This document shows positions 34,404-42,989 of a stretch of 64,000 nt of DNA, one piece after another. The position numbers and the translations under genes were made by a program. The DNA is from JAXGRD01 sp040766105 (GTDB taxonomy: Bacteria; Bacillota; Clostridia; Peptostreptococcales; Anaerovoracaceae). The DNA lies in assembly GCA_040766105.1 (NCBI GenBank), contig JAXGRD010000004.1:62001-126000 (forward strand), in the 5' to 3' direction. A model generated the notes under the pieces. It saw only the letters and a program-made list of their open reading frames with translations. It did not search any database and had not been told where the DNA came from. Position 1 is the stretch's first letter, and each line of letters begins with the position of its first letter.

Positions 34404-35639
34404 TTATTCTCTACCCTGATTAACTTTTTCTTTGTTCATTGCTGCATCCCAATCGTCAGTACCAAGCAACTCTGTCCTTGATGCTCGCACATATATTTCT
34501 CTTTTTGCTGCCTCTTCAAAGAATGGAATTGGCGGGATACATTCTTCCGGAGCTAATGCACCCTTCTTCTCAATAACTCCTTTTCTCATCAATTCCACGG
34601 CCCAAGCAGGAGCGCCACCGATATAAACCTGAGCGCCCATTAATTCTGGCCACTCCTCAACAGGTCGGCAGACAACGTCAACATCATATTTGACTTTCTT
34701 TCCATCTTTAGTGCCGATTACCTCGGTCTTGATGATATCACAATCATTAATGACTGCATCAGGATCATCCGGCTGCATAGCCATCAGTTTCGACAAAGCT
34801 TTTACAGGTCGGAACTTCGTTCCATTTACTTCCATTTCATCTTCATTACTAAATCCAAGACCATGTAAAAATGATAGAGTGTTTAAAACTTCTTCAGCAA
34901 ATCCAATTCTATATGTACAATTTTTTAATCCCCTACTCTTATAAACTTCAGGTACAGTACCTACTTCCGAATGCATCAGATAATATGCCTGCTGCTCCCC
35001 AATCGGCCCTGGATACTTTACATTAACAGTTCCGCTTCTTGGTTCAACTTCAACATACTCACCATCCAAGTATTGTATTGGTTTCATATGGAATTCATCC
35101 ATTATCGTTTCTATGGAATAAGTGACTTCAAATGTTTTATTGGATTTTCCATAATCATCACAACCACAGTAAAAGTTGATAGTCTCAATTGTATCTAACT
35201 GTTGAGCTGCCCATTCCGCACAAACATTTGTCAGTCCAGGTGTTCCCCCTATTCCTATAATTGCTAATAACCCTGCATCTTTAAACTGTTTGTCATATTT
35301 TACTTGCTTTACAGTCTCAACATACAGCCCACCAATATCAACATAATCCACTTTTGCTTCAAGACACGCTTCCATAATCATACAGTTATAATAATAGTTT
35401 ACCAAATTGATGACTACATCGTAATCCTTGATCAAATCCACAAGTTTCTCTCTATCGTTAACATCGCAGAAAATAGCATTAACTTTGTTACTATATTTCT
35501 TGTTACATAAATCTGCTACTTCCTTCGCCCTATCAAGATTGTAATCCGCAAGCGTTATTTCTTTCATATTTTGATTTTTTGCCAAATCTAATGCCGTTGC
35601 GATGCCTTGCAATCCTGCTCCTAAAACTATTACTTTCAT
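34404..35639 (-). CDS. saccharopine-dehydrogenase-like oxidoreductase, copy 2
   Basis: 411 residues. Rossmann start VIVLGAGLQGIATALDLAKN, then DYVDIGGLYVETVKQ and GIGGTPGLTNVCAEWA, and HSEVGTVPEVYKSRG in the second domain. It is closest in layout to copy 1 but differs at most positions by eye, so this is an old duplication and not a recent one. An ATPTT-rich leader and GGAGG precede the ATG. NhaC-type antiporter lies 37 bases upstream. Function as for the family: NAD(P)-linked oxidation or reduction of an imine/amine of an amino acid-like molecule. Confidence 0.85.
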   Translation of the reverse strand: MKVIVLGAGLQGIATALDLAKNQNMKEITLADYNLDRAKEVADLCNKKYSNKVNAIFCDVNDREKLVDLIKDYDVVINLVNYYYNCMIMEACLEAKVDYVDIGGLYVETVKQVKYDKQFKDAGLLAIIGIGGTPGLTNVCAEWAAQQLDTIETINFYCGCDDYGKSNKTFEVTYSIETIMDEFHMKPIQYLDGEYVEVEPRSGTVNVKYPGPIGEQQAYYLMHSEVGTVPEVYKSRGLKNCTYRIGFAEEVLNTLSFLHGLGFSNEDEMEVNGTKFRPVKALSKLMAMQPDDPDAVINDCDIIKTEVIGTKDGKKVKYDVDVVCRPVEEWPELMGAQVYIGGAPAWAVELMRKGVIEKKGALAPEECIPPIPFFEEAAKREIYVRASRTELLGTDDWDAAMNKEKVNQGRE

Positions 35640-35676
35640 AATATCCTCCTTTATTATAATGAATATAGCTAATTAT

Positions 35677-37086
35677 TTACTGAAGTGTAAACCCCACAAT
35701 CAAATAGCCAATAATAGCTAACCCTGCTGAAATAAGTGCATATGGAAACTGTGTAAACGCATGCTCCAAGTTCTTAATCCTACATGATTGCGATGTCAAT
35801 ACAGTCGCATCTGAGTAGAAACAAGCATGACTACCAAATGTGCCACCAGACACAATTGCGCCAAAGACAATTATAGGATTTGCTCCTGCCGAAAGGGCCA
35901 GTGGGATCAAAATCGGGACGGTCAACGCCGGTATACCCCAGTTGCTTCCAGTTATGAATGATAAGCCTGCAACTACTATAAACGTGATTGCCGGAAAAGT
36001 AGCTACATGCATAAGTGGAAGAACAGCATCTATAACATACTGAGGTAGATTAATGTTATCCATCGAGATTTTTAGAGTTAATGCACCAGCTATGATAAGA
36101 TTCATTGGTACCATGTATGCAAATCCTTTTGCAAACACTTCGCAAAATGTGTTGAATTTAACTATCTTCAATGGCAAATACAAAACTAACATTACTGCAA
36201 TTGACCATCCTAGTGCAATTAATAGATCCACAGTAACAATTGTAATAACGATAATTACTGCTATAGGAATAAAAAAGCATAATATATTTTTCGTCATAGA
36301 TTCTTCGGACGTTTCAACTTTTTCAATATCTGATTTCTCCCTGTCATCCACAATTGAATCTAATAATCCCTCATTTAATGATGCGCTCGCTACTGAGTAA
36401 ACATTTCCTCCACTTGCAACTCGCTGATAAGCTTTTTTCATGCCAAACATTTTTGGAATAATACCTAATATGACTAGAGGAACAACAATTATAGCAGCCC
36501 ATCCGTACATGATGTATGGAATCGCATCGATATACATTTCCATTCCTGTCCCGTAACTTGTATTCTCTCCCATGACATCACCCATTACAGCAGCGTAAAA
36601 GACTGCCCAAGAAGATAGTGGAATAAGTACACATACCGGTGCACCAGTAGAGTCAATGACATATGCAAGCATCTCTCTCGGTGTTTTCTGCTTATCACAT
36701 GTTTCCATCATAGATGAAGATATTGTTAATATATTTAAATAATCATCCATAAAAATTATTATCCCAAGCACCCATGAAGTTAATAGAGTCTTCTTTTCAG
36801 TTTTGGCAAATTTTTGCACTAGTTTTCCAAAACCCATTGATCCGTTAGATGCTTGGAGCAAGAAAACAAAGCTTCCTAACAATCCCATTACTATAAACAT
36901 CCATGCATTATCAGCAACGACTTGCATGAAAGCTTCTAATGTCGCATTCATAAATCCTTTTTTTGCAGACATAATAAAACCAATTAAAGCACCGATAAGC
37001 AGTGCCTCAAATGTCCTTTTTGTCCATAGGGCAAAAATGATAACGACTACTGGGGGCAACAGAGTTAATAAACCATAACTTTCCAT
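35677..37086 (-). CDS. NhaC-family sodium/proton (or metabolite) antiporter
   Basis: 469 residues with about 11-12 hydrophobic spans. Family motifs include DDYLNILTISSSMMETC, VIDSTGAPVCVLIPLSSW and GSNWGIPALTVPILIPLA, with GGTFGSHACFYSDATVL near the C-terminus. NhaC relatives exchange sodium for protons, and some exchange metabolites such as malate/lactate, so it may either restore the sodium gradient used by the island symporter or export a product. AAGGAG precedes the ATG. It lies between the Fe-ADH and copy 2. Confidence 0.87.
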   Translation of the reverse strand: MESYGLLTLLPPVVVIIFALWTKRTFEALLIGALIGFIMSAKKGFMNATLEAFMQVVADNAWMFIVMGLLGSFVFLLQASNGSMGFGKLVQKFAKTEKKTLLTSWVLGIIIFMDDYLNILTISSSMMETCDKQKTPREMLAYVIDSTGAPVCVLIPLSSWAVFYAAVMGDVMGENTSYGTGMEMYIDAIPYIMYGWAAIIVVPLVILGIIPKMFGMKKAYQRVASGGNVYSVASASLNEGLLDSIVDDREKSDIEKVETSEESMTKNILCFFIPIAVIIVITIVTVDLLIALGWSIAVMLVLYLPLKIVKFNTFCEVFAKGFAYMVPMNLIIAGALTLKISMDNINLPQYVIDAVLPLMHVATFPAITFIVVAGLSFITGSNWGIPALTVPILIPLALSAGANPIIVFGAIVSGGTFGSHACFYSDATVLTSQSCRIKNLEHAFTQFPYALISAGLAIIGYLIVGFTLQ

Positions 37087-37131
37087 ATCATTCTCCTTTC
37101 ACAAAATACATTAAAATTCCCCAAAATATGA

Positions 37132-38328
37132 CTATCCATAATACGCCTTATTAAATATCTTGTAGTAATCTTCCGTAGATATTTTTTTCGGATTCGCTTT
37201 TTTTCCACAGTTGTGATCATTGCATAGTTCGGAGAGAGTCAGGAAGTCTTTTGGATTCACAACATCTAGTTCGTGAAATTTGGGTATTTTCAAACTATCA
37301 TTTAACTCAAATAGATACTCCACGCCTCTTTCCGATGCTGCTCTATTACTCAATCCCGTAACATCAACTCCAATTTGTCTTGCAACTATACTATGTTTCT
37401 CATAATCAGCACTCATATTATATTCGGTTACATATGGAAGAAAAATTGAGTTTGCGATTCCATGCGGTATATCGTAGTAGCCTCCTATTATTTCCGAGAA
37501 AGCATGCACCGCCCCAAGATATGAATTAGTAAACGCCATGCCAGCCATTAAACTACCAATCATCATATCTTCACGCGCTCTTAAGTTACTTCCATCATCA
37601 GTCGCAGTTACAATGCTTTCGGCTATTTTTTCCATTGCATATAATGCGAGCCCATCCGTAATTGGTTGGGCATACAAGCAAGTATATGCTTCAATAGCAT
37701 GAGTAAGTGCATCCATTCCGGTAGAAGCAGTTATTACCTTTGGCACTGATAACGTCAATTCAGGATCTAGAACAGCAACCTTTGGTGCTAGTTTTGCACC
37801 GTCAGATATAGACACTTTTTTGTTTGATTTTGTAGAGGATATTACAGCCTCATATGTTACTTCACTTCCAGTACCAGAAGTTGTAGGAACACAAATAACT
37901 GGAATTAATGGCTCATCAAGCTTCCTCAAAGCTGCCCATTTATCACAATCCTCTCCATGATTCCACAAGACACTACTAGCTTTAGCAGTATCCATTGCGC
38001 TACCCCCACCCAAGCCAATAATAACATTTGCACCAAAACTCTTCCCTAGTTCCATCGCGTCTACACATCCGGTATCTCTTGGATTGGGTAATACTTCATC
38101 ATAAATAACATATTGCATTTTCTGATCTTTTAGACTACTCTCTACAGCTTCAATAATCCCAAGATTTTTTAATCCACTATCTGTAACAATTAATACACGA
38201 TCACCATATCGACTTGTCTCATAACCAATTCTCTTAATGCTTCCTGCTCCAAAAACAATTCTCGTTCTATGGTTTAATTCAAAGTCATAATTAATAATCA
38301 TTTCTTCTTGTATGGTGTAATTAACCAT
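37132..38328 (-). CDS. iron-containing alcohol dehydrogenase
   Basis: 398 residues. The NAD-binding GLGGGSAMDTAKASSVLW (GGGS motif near residue 100) and PTTSGTGSEVTYEAV are typical; metal ligands appear in GMDALTHAIEAY, LGAVHAFSEIIGG and DIPHGIAN. It probably reduces or oxidises an aldehyde made by the island pathway. Start choice is uncertain: ATG 38328 is 13 bases from GGAG, and ATG 38301 (before IINYDFELNHRT) is closer to where the family normally begins. The IS110 element ends just upstream, so the present leader may not be the ancestral one. Confidence 0.88.
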   Translation of the reverse strand: MVNYTIQEEMIINYDFELNHRTRIVFGAGSIKRIGYETSRYGDRVLIVTDSGLKNLGIIEAVESSLKDQKMQYVIYDEVLPNPRDTGCVDAMELGKSFGANVIIGLGGGSAMDTAKASSVLWNHGEDCDKWAALRKLDEPLIPVICVPTTSGTGSEVTYEAVISSTKSNKKVSISDGAKLAPKVAVLDPELTLSVPKVITASTGMDALTHAIEAYTCLYAQPITDGLALYAMEKIAESIVTATDDGSNLRAREDMMIGSLMAGMAFTNSYLGAVHAFSEIIGGYYDIPHGIANSIFLPYVTEYNMSADYEKHSIVARQIGVDVTGLSNRAASERGVEYLFELNDSLKIPKFHELDVVNPKDFLTLSELCNDHNCGKKANPKKISTEDYYKIFNKAYYG

Positions 38329-38430
38329 TTTTCACCATACACTCCTTTCTATTTATCTTTTTGATATACTTTGTCTTACACTGTGGACTTTTGATTTTTT
38401 CTTGAAGCTTGACTTCTCGATAGGAGTGTA

Positions 38431-38540
38431 TTGCCACAGTTTTGTCTAAATCGTTTATGGTTGGATAAGTCTTAGAACTTTTATTTCCGGCAAGTTTATG
38501 AGGACAAAACGATGTGGAACATCCACAGTGGTATAGTTAG
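38431..38540 (+). ncRNA. candidate bridge RNA of the IS110 element
   Basis: The leader before the transposase folds well: CCACA-GTTTTGTC (38434-38446) pairs with GACAAAAC-GA-TGTGG (38503-38517), enclosing a 56-base loop, and a second, competing hairpin TGTGGA-ACA-TCCACA lies at 38513-38527. IS110 elements encode a structured guide RNA in this position that pairs with donor and target DNA. The pairings are read directly; the guide loops were not resolved. Limits are approximate. Confidence 0.5.
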
Positions 38541-38551
38541 GAGTTGTTTTT

Positions 38552-39715
38552 ATGATTTATGTAGGTATCGATATCGCAAAACGCAACCACTATGCATGCC
38601 TGGTCTCCGCTGATGGAGAAGTTTTAGTGGATCCCTTTCCATTCACCAACGACCACCAGGGTTTCTCTCTTTTGCTCTCTCACTTATCTGTCTATGAAAA
38701 ATCCGACTTACTCATTGGCATGGAGTCTACCGCCCATTATGCAGAGAACCTTACGGCATTTCTCTTCCCTAAAGGCTTTCGTATCTGTATCATCAATCCC
38801 ATACAGACCGCCTCTCTTAGAAAGGGCAATATACGCAAAACTAAGAATGATCGTATTGACTCCCTCATGATTGTCAAGGCGCTTCAAATGAATCATTATC
38901 GCCTCTTTTCTCAACAGGATATGGATTCTCTCGCAATCAAAAACCTTTGTCGCTTTCGACAGAAACTCGTCAAATCCAGGACAAAGGTTAAAATCCAGCT
39001 CATTTCATTCGTTGACCGTTCTTTCCCTGAACTTCAGTATTTCTTTCAATCAGGGATTCACGGCAAAGCTTGCTATGCTTTACTGGAGCAATCTTCTTCT
39101 CCCGACGAAATTGCAAAGATGCATCTTGCGCGGTTATCCAACCTGCTGAACAAGACCTCTAGGGGTCACTTTGGCAAAGATACCGCAAAAGCTCTAAAAG
39201 CTCTTGCTACCAATTCCGTCGGTACTAACAATGATATACTATCTCTTCAAATCAAGCAATCCATTATCCAAATTCGTCTCCTTGATTCTCAAATCAAAGA
39301 GGTCAATGATTCCATCAAGGCTCTGATGGAAAAGGTGGATTCCGTCCTTAAAACAATTCCCGGCATTGGTGATTTGAATGGAGCCATGATTCTTGGTGAA
39401 ATTGGCGACATTCGCCGCTTTGCAAAACCTTCACAACTTCTTGCCTATTCTGGTCTTGACCCTGCTGTTTATCAATCCGGTAATTTCAACGCCTCTCGCA
39501 CTAGAATGTCTAAGAGGGGTTCCAAAATCCTTCGCTACGCATTGATGAATGCTGCTTGGCAACTGACTCTTCATAACGAAACTTTCAAGGCATACTATGA
39601 CCTTAAAGTCTCTCAGGGTCGTTGCCACTACGCAGCACTTGGTCATGTGGCAGGAAAGTTGGTTCGTGTCCTACACAAGATTTTGACCGACAATATCGCT
39701 TTTGACTTAGATTAA
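38552..39715 (+). CDS. IS110-family transposase (DEDD recombinase)
   Basis: 387 residues. The N-terminal RuvC-like DEDD domain shows Asp6 (YVGIDIAKRNHYACLV), Glu58 (GMESTAHYAENL), and the Asp pair in KNDRIDSLMIVKAL at about 110; the C-terminal domain shows IPGIGDLNGAMILGEIGD and the serine-bearing RTRMSKRGSKILRYALMNAAW. The frame is intact from ATG 38552 (TAGGAG upstream) to the stop, so the element may be active. Transcription opposes the surrounding operon. Confidence 0.95.
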   Translation: MIYVGIDIAKRNHYACLVSADGEVLVDPFPFTNDHQGFSLLLSHLSVYEKSDLLIGMESTAHYAENLTAFLFPKGFRICIINPIQTASLRKGNIRKTKNDRIDSLMIVKALQMNHYRLFSQQDMDSLAIKNLCRFRQKLVKSRTKVKIQLISFVDRSFPELQYFFQSGIHGKACYALLEQSSSPDEIAKMHLARLSNLLNKTSRGHFGKDTAKALKALATNSVGTNNDILSLQIKQSIIQIRLLDSQIKEVNDSIKALMEKVDSVLKTIPGIGDLNGAMILGEIGDIRRFAKPSQLLAYSGLDPAVYQSGNFNASRTRMSKRGSKILRYALMNAAWQLTLHNETFKAYYDLKVSQGRCHYAALGHVAGKLVRVLHKILTDNIAFDLD

Positions 39716-39802
39716 GTTTCCAACCATATTTGATTTTCAATGTTCATCTTAAGGGTGTTCTGCTTAGCATGCACAAAATCAACCCTCTATGGAATTTCTT
39801 TT

Positions 39803-39829
39803 TTATCCATATTTACCTTGACTTTTCAT
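39803..39829 (-). pseudogene. very short reading frame with strong ribosome site at the IS110 edge
   Basis: On the minus strand GAAAGGAG (39837-39844), 7 bases, then an ATG followed by only seven more codons and TAA. The ribosome site is as good as those of the real island genes. This looks like the beginning of a gene downstream of copy 3 that was cut when the IS110 element entered, perhaps the original leader and first codons of the Fe-ADH. The proposal is speculative. Confidence 0.3.
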
Positions 39830-39871
39830 AGTTGGTCTCCTTTCATTTTTTATCATGTATGGAAAATCGAA

Positions 39872-41041
39872 TTATAATTTCTTCTCTTTTCTTGCAAATA
39901 CATGAATATCTCTCTTCTCCAATTCTCTAAAATAGATGTCTGTATTTAAGACTTGTTCTCCAGAGAAAAAACCTTTTTCCTTGACTTGACCGCGTCCTAA
40001 CATTTTGACAGTAATAGAGCCCGGAAAACCAACAGAGAAATGACCATTTGATAAACCCCATGGATGATGGTGTAAGTTCGTTTCCACTTCATAAATGCAC
40101 TGCTTTCCATCCTTTGCGCCTTTCACTATACAGCGAAGTAGCTTCATATCATCTGGTGTCGAGTCAAGTGTTGCGCTAGGTTTTGTCTCAAACATTTCTA
40201 TCAGGAAATCTCTCGGTGAGATTTCAACACCTTTTACTTTTATTTTTTCTTTACTTCCGAGTCCATTCTCTACTAAAAATCTTAGTTTTTCTTCAAAAGA
40301 ACTTGGCAATGCTAATTTAAATGACACATTTCGTATCCCCTTATCTTTGTAGGAAATCGGCATTGTTGCCACCTCGGAATGTATCATATTATAAAGATTC
40401 AATTCACCGTAAGGCTGGGGAAAATCAACTGTCATTTTTCCAGAAAAAGGTGGAAGTTCAACCTCATTACCGTCAATAAACTGATAGTTATTAACAGTAA
40501 ATTCATCAATAATAGTATCTAACGAATAGGGTGGAACAAAACCATATGCTGATGAACTTTTATTAATAATAGCGTCAAGTATCGTGATATCTTCAACAGT
40601 ATCCATTCTATCAGTCGCATATTTTGTAAGTACATTTACTATACCAGGTGCACTTCCTGAACCTACAATACCAGTGATTCCAGCACTTTCAAATTCTTTA
40701 TTTCTCTTTAATTGCTTTAATGCCCAGTGATATAAACCTCCAAAGTCTGTGTAATTTGTTCTTGAGTCAATACAGGCATCCATCACAGGTAAATTAAAAA
40801 TATGTGATGAACCATTCAAAACTGCATCATACTCTTCCAATGCATTAGCTAGGCTTGAACGATCCATTAAATCAATTACTTTTGTGGATATCTTATCCGA
40901 ATTCACTAAATCACTTCTTAATTTTAATGCTTCCTCATTAATATCAATAAGCAAGACCTTTTCCACATCTGCAGTTTCCACCAAATCATAAATTGCGGCC
41001 AAACTTTGCCGTCCAGCACCTCCACATATTGCAATTTTCAT
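39872..41041 (-). CDS. saccharopine-dehydrogenase-like oxidoreductase, copy 3
   Basis: 389 residues from ATG 41041, which has AAGGAG upstream; the frame extends to 41086 but overlaps the amidohydrolase. Rossmann start IAICGGAGRQSLAAIYDL carries GxGxxx-like GGAGRQS in place of the clean GxGxxG, then NYTDFGGLYHWALKQ and GSGSAPGIVNVLTKYA, then FPQPYGELNLYNMIHSEVA. It is the shortest and most A+T-rich of the four copies. Its start is 2 bases from the amidohydrolase stop, so the two are coupled, which suggests that it acts on the amidohydrolase product. Confidence 0.85.
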   Translation of the reverse strand: MKIAICGGAGRQSLAAIYDLVETADVEKVLLIDINEEALKLRSDLVNSDKISTKVIDLMDRSSLANALEEYDAVLNGSSHIFNLPVMDACIDSRTNYTDFGGLYHWALKQLKRNKEFESAGITGIVGSGSAPGIVNVLTKYATDRMDTVEDITILDAIINKSSSAYGFVPPYSLDTIIDEFTVNNYQFIDGNEVELPPFSGKMTVDFPQPYGELNLYNMIHSEVATMPISYKDKGIRNVSFKLALPSSFEEKLRFLVENGLGSKEKIKVKGVEISPRDFLIEMFETKPSATLDSTPDDMKLLRCIVKGAKDGKQCIYEVETNLHHHPWGLSNGHFSVGFPGSITVKMLGRGQVKEKGFFSGEQVLNTDIYFRELEKRDIHVFARKEKKL

Positions 41042-41042
41042 C

Positions 41043-42671
41043 TTAATACTCCTTACGATTAATCCTTTCATGAACAATTTTTCCATTTACTACAGTCATT
41101 ATTGCTTTCAAATCTGCCATTTTCTCTTTTTCTTCTGCACACTTGCATATATTAATAGGAAATACTGCTATGTCAGCAAATTTTCCAACTTCTATAGATC
41201 CTATTTTTTCCTCCATACCTGCACCGTAGGCACCTCCCCATGTATATGCTATTAAAGCCTCATTAGTAGATACCTTTTCTTTTGGATTCCATCCTCCTTT
41301 AGGTGTTAACTCATTGGTTAATCGTGTAACGGCCCGGAATATCCCTCTACTCGGGGCAAGGAAAGCAACCGGTGAATCAGTTCCAAAAGCCAAAATTCCT
41401 CCTGAATTTTTTATTGAGCCAAAAGGCCATGAATAATTCATCCTATCTTTTCCTAATATTCTATGAAATGGATGTGCATCAAAATTATACTTTGGCATAT
41501 GCTCAGGTTGAACAGAAGCAATCACATTCAGCTCTCCAAACCTAGGTATATCTTCTTTCGTCGTTACTTCTATATGCTCTATACAATGTCTTCTATCTCC
41601 CGATTTATTCTTCCTTTGTGCCTCTTCAAAAGCATCTAAACATAGTCTTACTCCTGCGTCGCCACAAGCATGGATTCTTAGTTGTACATTTTTTTTATCA
41701 AATTCTGAAACGAGTTCTTTGAATTTTTCTTCCTCAATTAAAGGCTTACTCCTTTCGTTAGGTTTGTCTGAGTAGTCCTCAATCATGTATCCTGTATAGC
41801 CTAGTGGTGTGCCATCAATAAAACCTTTTGCGCCACAACATTTCAAAAAATCACTCTGATAGCTCTTTTTATACTCATTTACACTATCGGCTCCTATGTT
41901 AATGGACGGATAGAAAAAGATTCTAGCATTTAATTCGTTTTTTTTCTCTAAAATAGAATATGCATCCGCTTTTACGTCAGCAACACCCGCCACATCTCCA
42001 ATTGATGTAATTCCATATTCATTTGCTAGTTTAATAAATGCTTTGGCATAATTACTTATTTCTTCTTCTGACATCGAATTAAATATTTTTTCTTGAAACA
42101 AAAATACCGCTGATTCGTGAATATATCCTGATGGTTCACCTGAATCATTCCTATATATGATTCCGTCTTTAGGATTTGGTGTATTTTTATCGATGCCTAA
42201 CACCCCAAACCCTTTGCTGTTAAGCCAAGCACCATGGCATTCTTTGTTTAATAAAAAAACCGGTGTATCAGGAAAGTATTTATCTAATGTTTCTTTTTTG
42301 GGAGGTTCTTCTGTTCCCCACAATAAATTATCCCACGCACCAGCAAGAATCCACTTATCTTTCTTATCAGAGTTCTTATGTAATTCCCATAAAGCCTCTG
42401 CTGCATTCGCCTCAGAAGTGGTCATTCTTAAATCACCATCCTGAAATAAAGTAGCAGAATTTACAAGATGAACATGAAAATCACAAATACCAGGCATAAT
42501 AAAAGAATCCCGTAAATCATATATAGTAGTATTCTTATCTATTAGTTTTTCAATAGTGTTAGCATCTCCAACTGCTACAATTTTATCATCCTCAACTAGA
42601 ATGATTCCGCTCATTATTTCTTCCGATTTTCCTGTATAAATATTATTGCTTTTGAAAGCAGTTCTGCTCAT
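41043..42671 (-). CDS. amidohydrolase family protein (YtcJ-like)
   Basis: 542 residues. Metal-dependent hydrolase of the Amidohydro_3 type. Visible motifs: FHVHLVNSATLF (HxH) near residue 67, HACGDAGVRLCLDAFEE near 325, HCIEHIEV near 350 and AFGTDSPVAFLAP near 445, so the binuclear site looks complete. No signal peptide, therefore cytoplasmic. Relatives cleave N-acyl, N-formyl or cyclic amide bonds; I infer that it frees an amine or amino acid for the island dehydrogenases. GGAGG precedes the ATG, and a strong hairpin lies 29 bases upstream. Confidence 0.87.
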   Translation of the reverse strand: MSRTAFKSNNIYTGKSEEIMSGIILVEDDKIVAVGDANTIEKLIDKNTTIYDLRDSFIMPGICDFHVHLVNSATLFQDGDLRMTTSEANAAEALWELHKNSDKKDKWILAGAWDNLLWGTEEPPKKETLDKYFPDTPVFLLNKECHGAWLNSKGFGVLGIDKNTPNPKDGIIYRNDSGEPSGYIHESAVFLFQEKIFNSMSEEEISNYAKAFIKLANEYGITSIGDVAGVADVKADAYSILEKKNELNARIFFYPSINIGADSVNEYKKSYQSDFLKCCGAKGFIDGTPLGYTGYMIEDYSDKPNERSKPLIEEEKFKELVSEFDKKNVQLRIHACGDAGVRLCLDAFEEAQRKNKSGDRRHCIEHIEVTTKEDIPRFGELNVIASVQPEHMPKYNFDAHPFHRILGKDRMNYSWPFGSIKNSGGILAFGTDSPVAFLAPSRGIFRAVTRLTNELTPKGGWNPKEKVSTNEALIAYTWGGAYGAGMEEKIGSIEVGKFADIAVFPINICKCAEEKEKMADLKAIMTVVNGKIVHERINRKEY

Positions 42672-42699
42672 TCTATCCTCCTACTCTAATAATAAAGGG

Positions 42700-42728
42700 C
42701 AGGAGAAGTGCACTTTACACTTCTCCTG
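42700..42728. terminator. strong hairpin inside the island operon
   Basis: Perfect 11-base stem CAGGAGAAGTG / CACTTCTCCTG with a 7-base loop, extendable by GGG/CCC. On the minus strand it is followed by CCCTTTATTATT, a weak T tract. It could end or attenuate transcription between the symporter pair and the amidohydrolase. Confidence 0.6.
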
Positions 42729-42739
42729 TATCACCCTTT

Positions 42740-42967
42740 TCATTGTTGTTCTACCATTTCCTCATCCTTCTCATCAGTTTTAAAAACACCTTTTTTCACT
42801 TCTATCAAATACATTACTAAGCAAATAGGACCACAAATTAAGTTGGCTATTGCGAGCAAATACATCAACGAAGAGGCCCCTTTAACAAAACCGTAGAGTA
42901 TAAGGATACTTACAGCTAACACTATTACCGAAAAAATGTTTCCTATTTTGTTATAATTCTTCTCCAC
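42740..42967 (-). CDS. small two-span membrane protein, YhdT/DUF997-like symporter partner
   Basis: About 75 residues. Start GTG 42967 follows AAAGGAGG by 7 bases; a TTG at 42985 lies upstream of that site and is rejected. Two hydrophobic spans (about residues 9-28 and 33-53, with LLAIANLICGPICLVMYLIEV) and a Glu/Asp-rich tail. It starts 22 bases after the stop of a sodium symporter. YhdT-type proteins accompany pantothenate-type symporters (PanF); the family link is tentative but the pairing is clear. Confidence 0.72.
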   Translation of the reverse strand: MEKNYNKIGNIFSVIVLAVSILILYGFVKGASSLMYLLAIANLICGPICLVMYLIEVKKGVFKTDEKDEEMVEQQ

Positions 42968-42989
42968 TTCTTTTCCTCCTTTCAATACT

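Larger units (their letters stand above)
38345..39830 (+). mobile_element. IS110-family insertion sequence (ends approximate)
   Basis: An IS110 transposase gene with about 200 bases of structured non-coding DNA before it and about 110 bases after it, placed between minus-strand island genes and in the opposite orientation. IS110 elements usually lack terminal inverted repeats and target duplications, and none were found, so ends are estimates. The base composition (more G+C) differs from the genes on both sides, which supports recent insertion. Confidence 0.7.
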
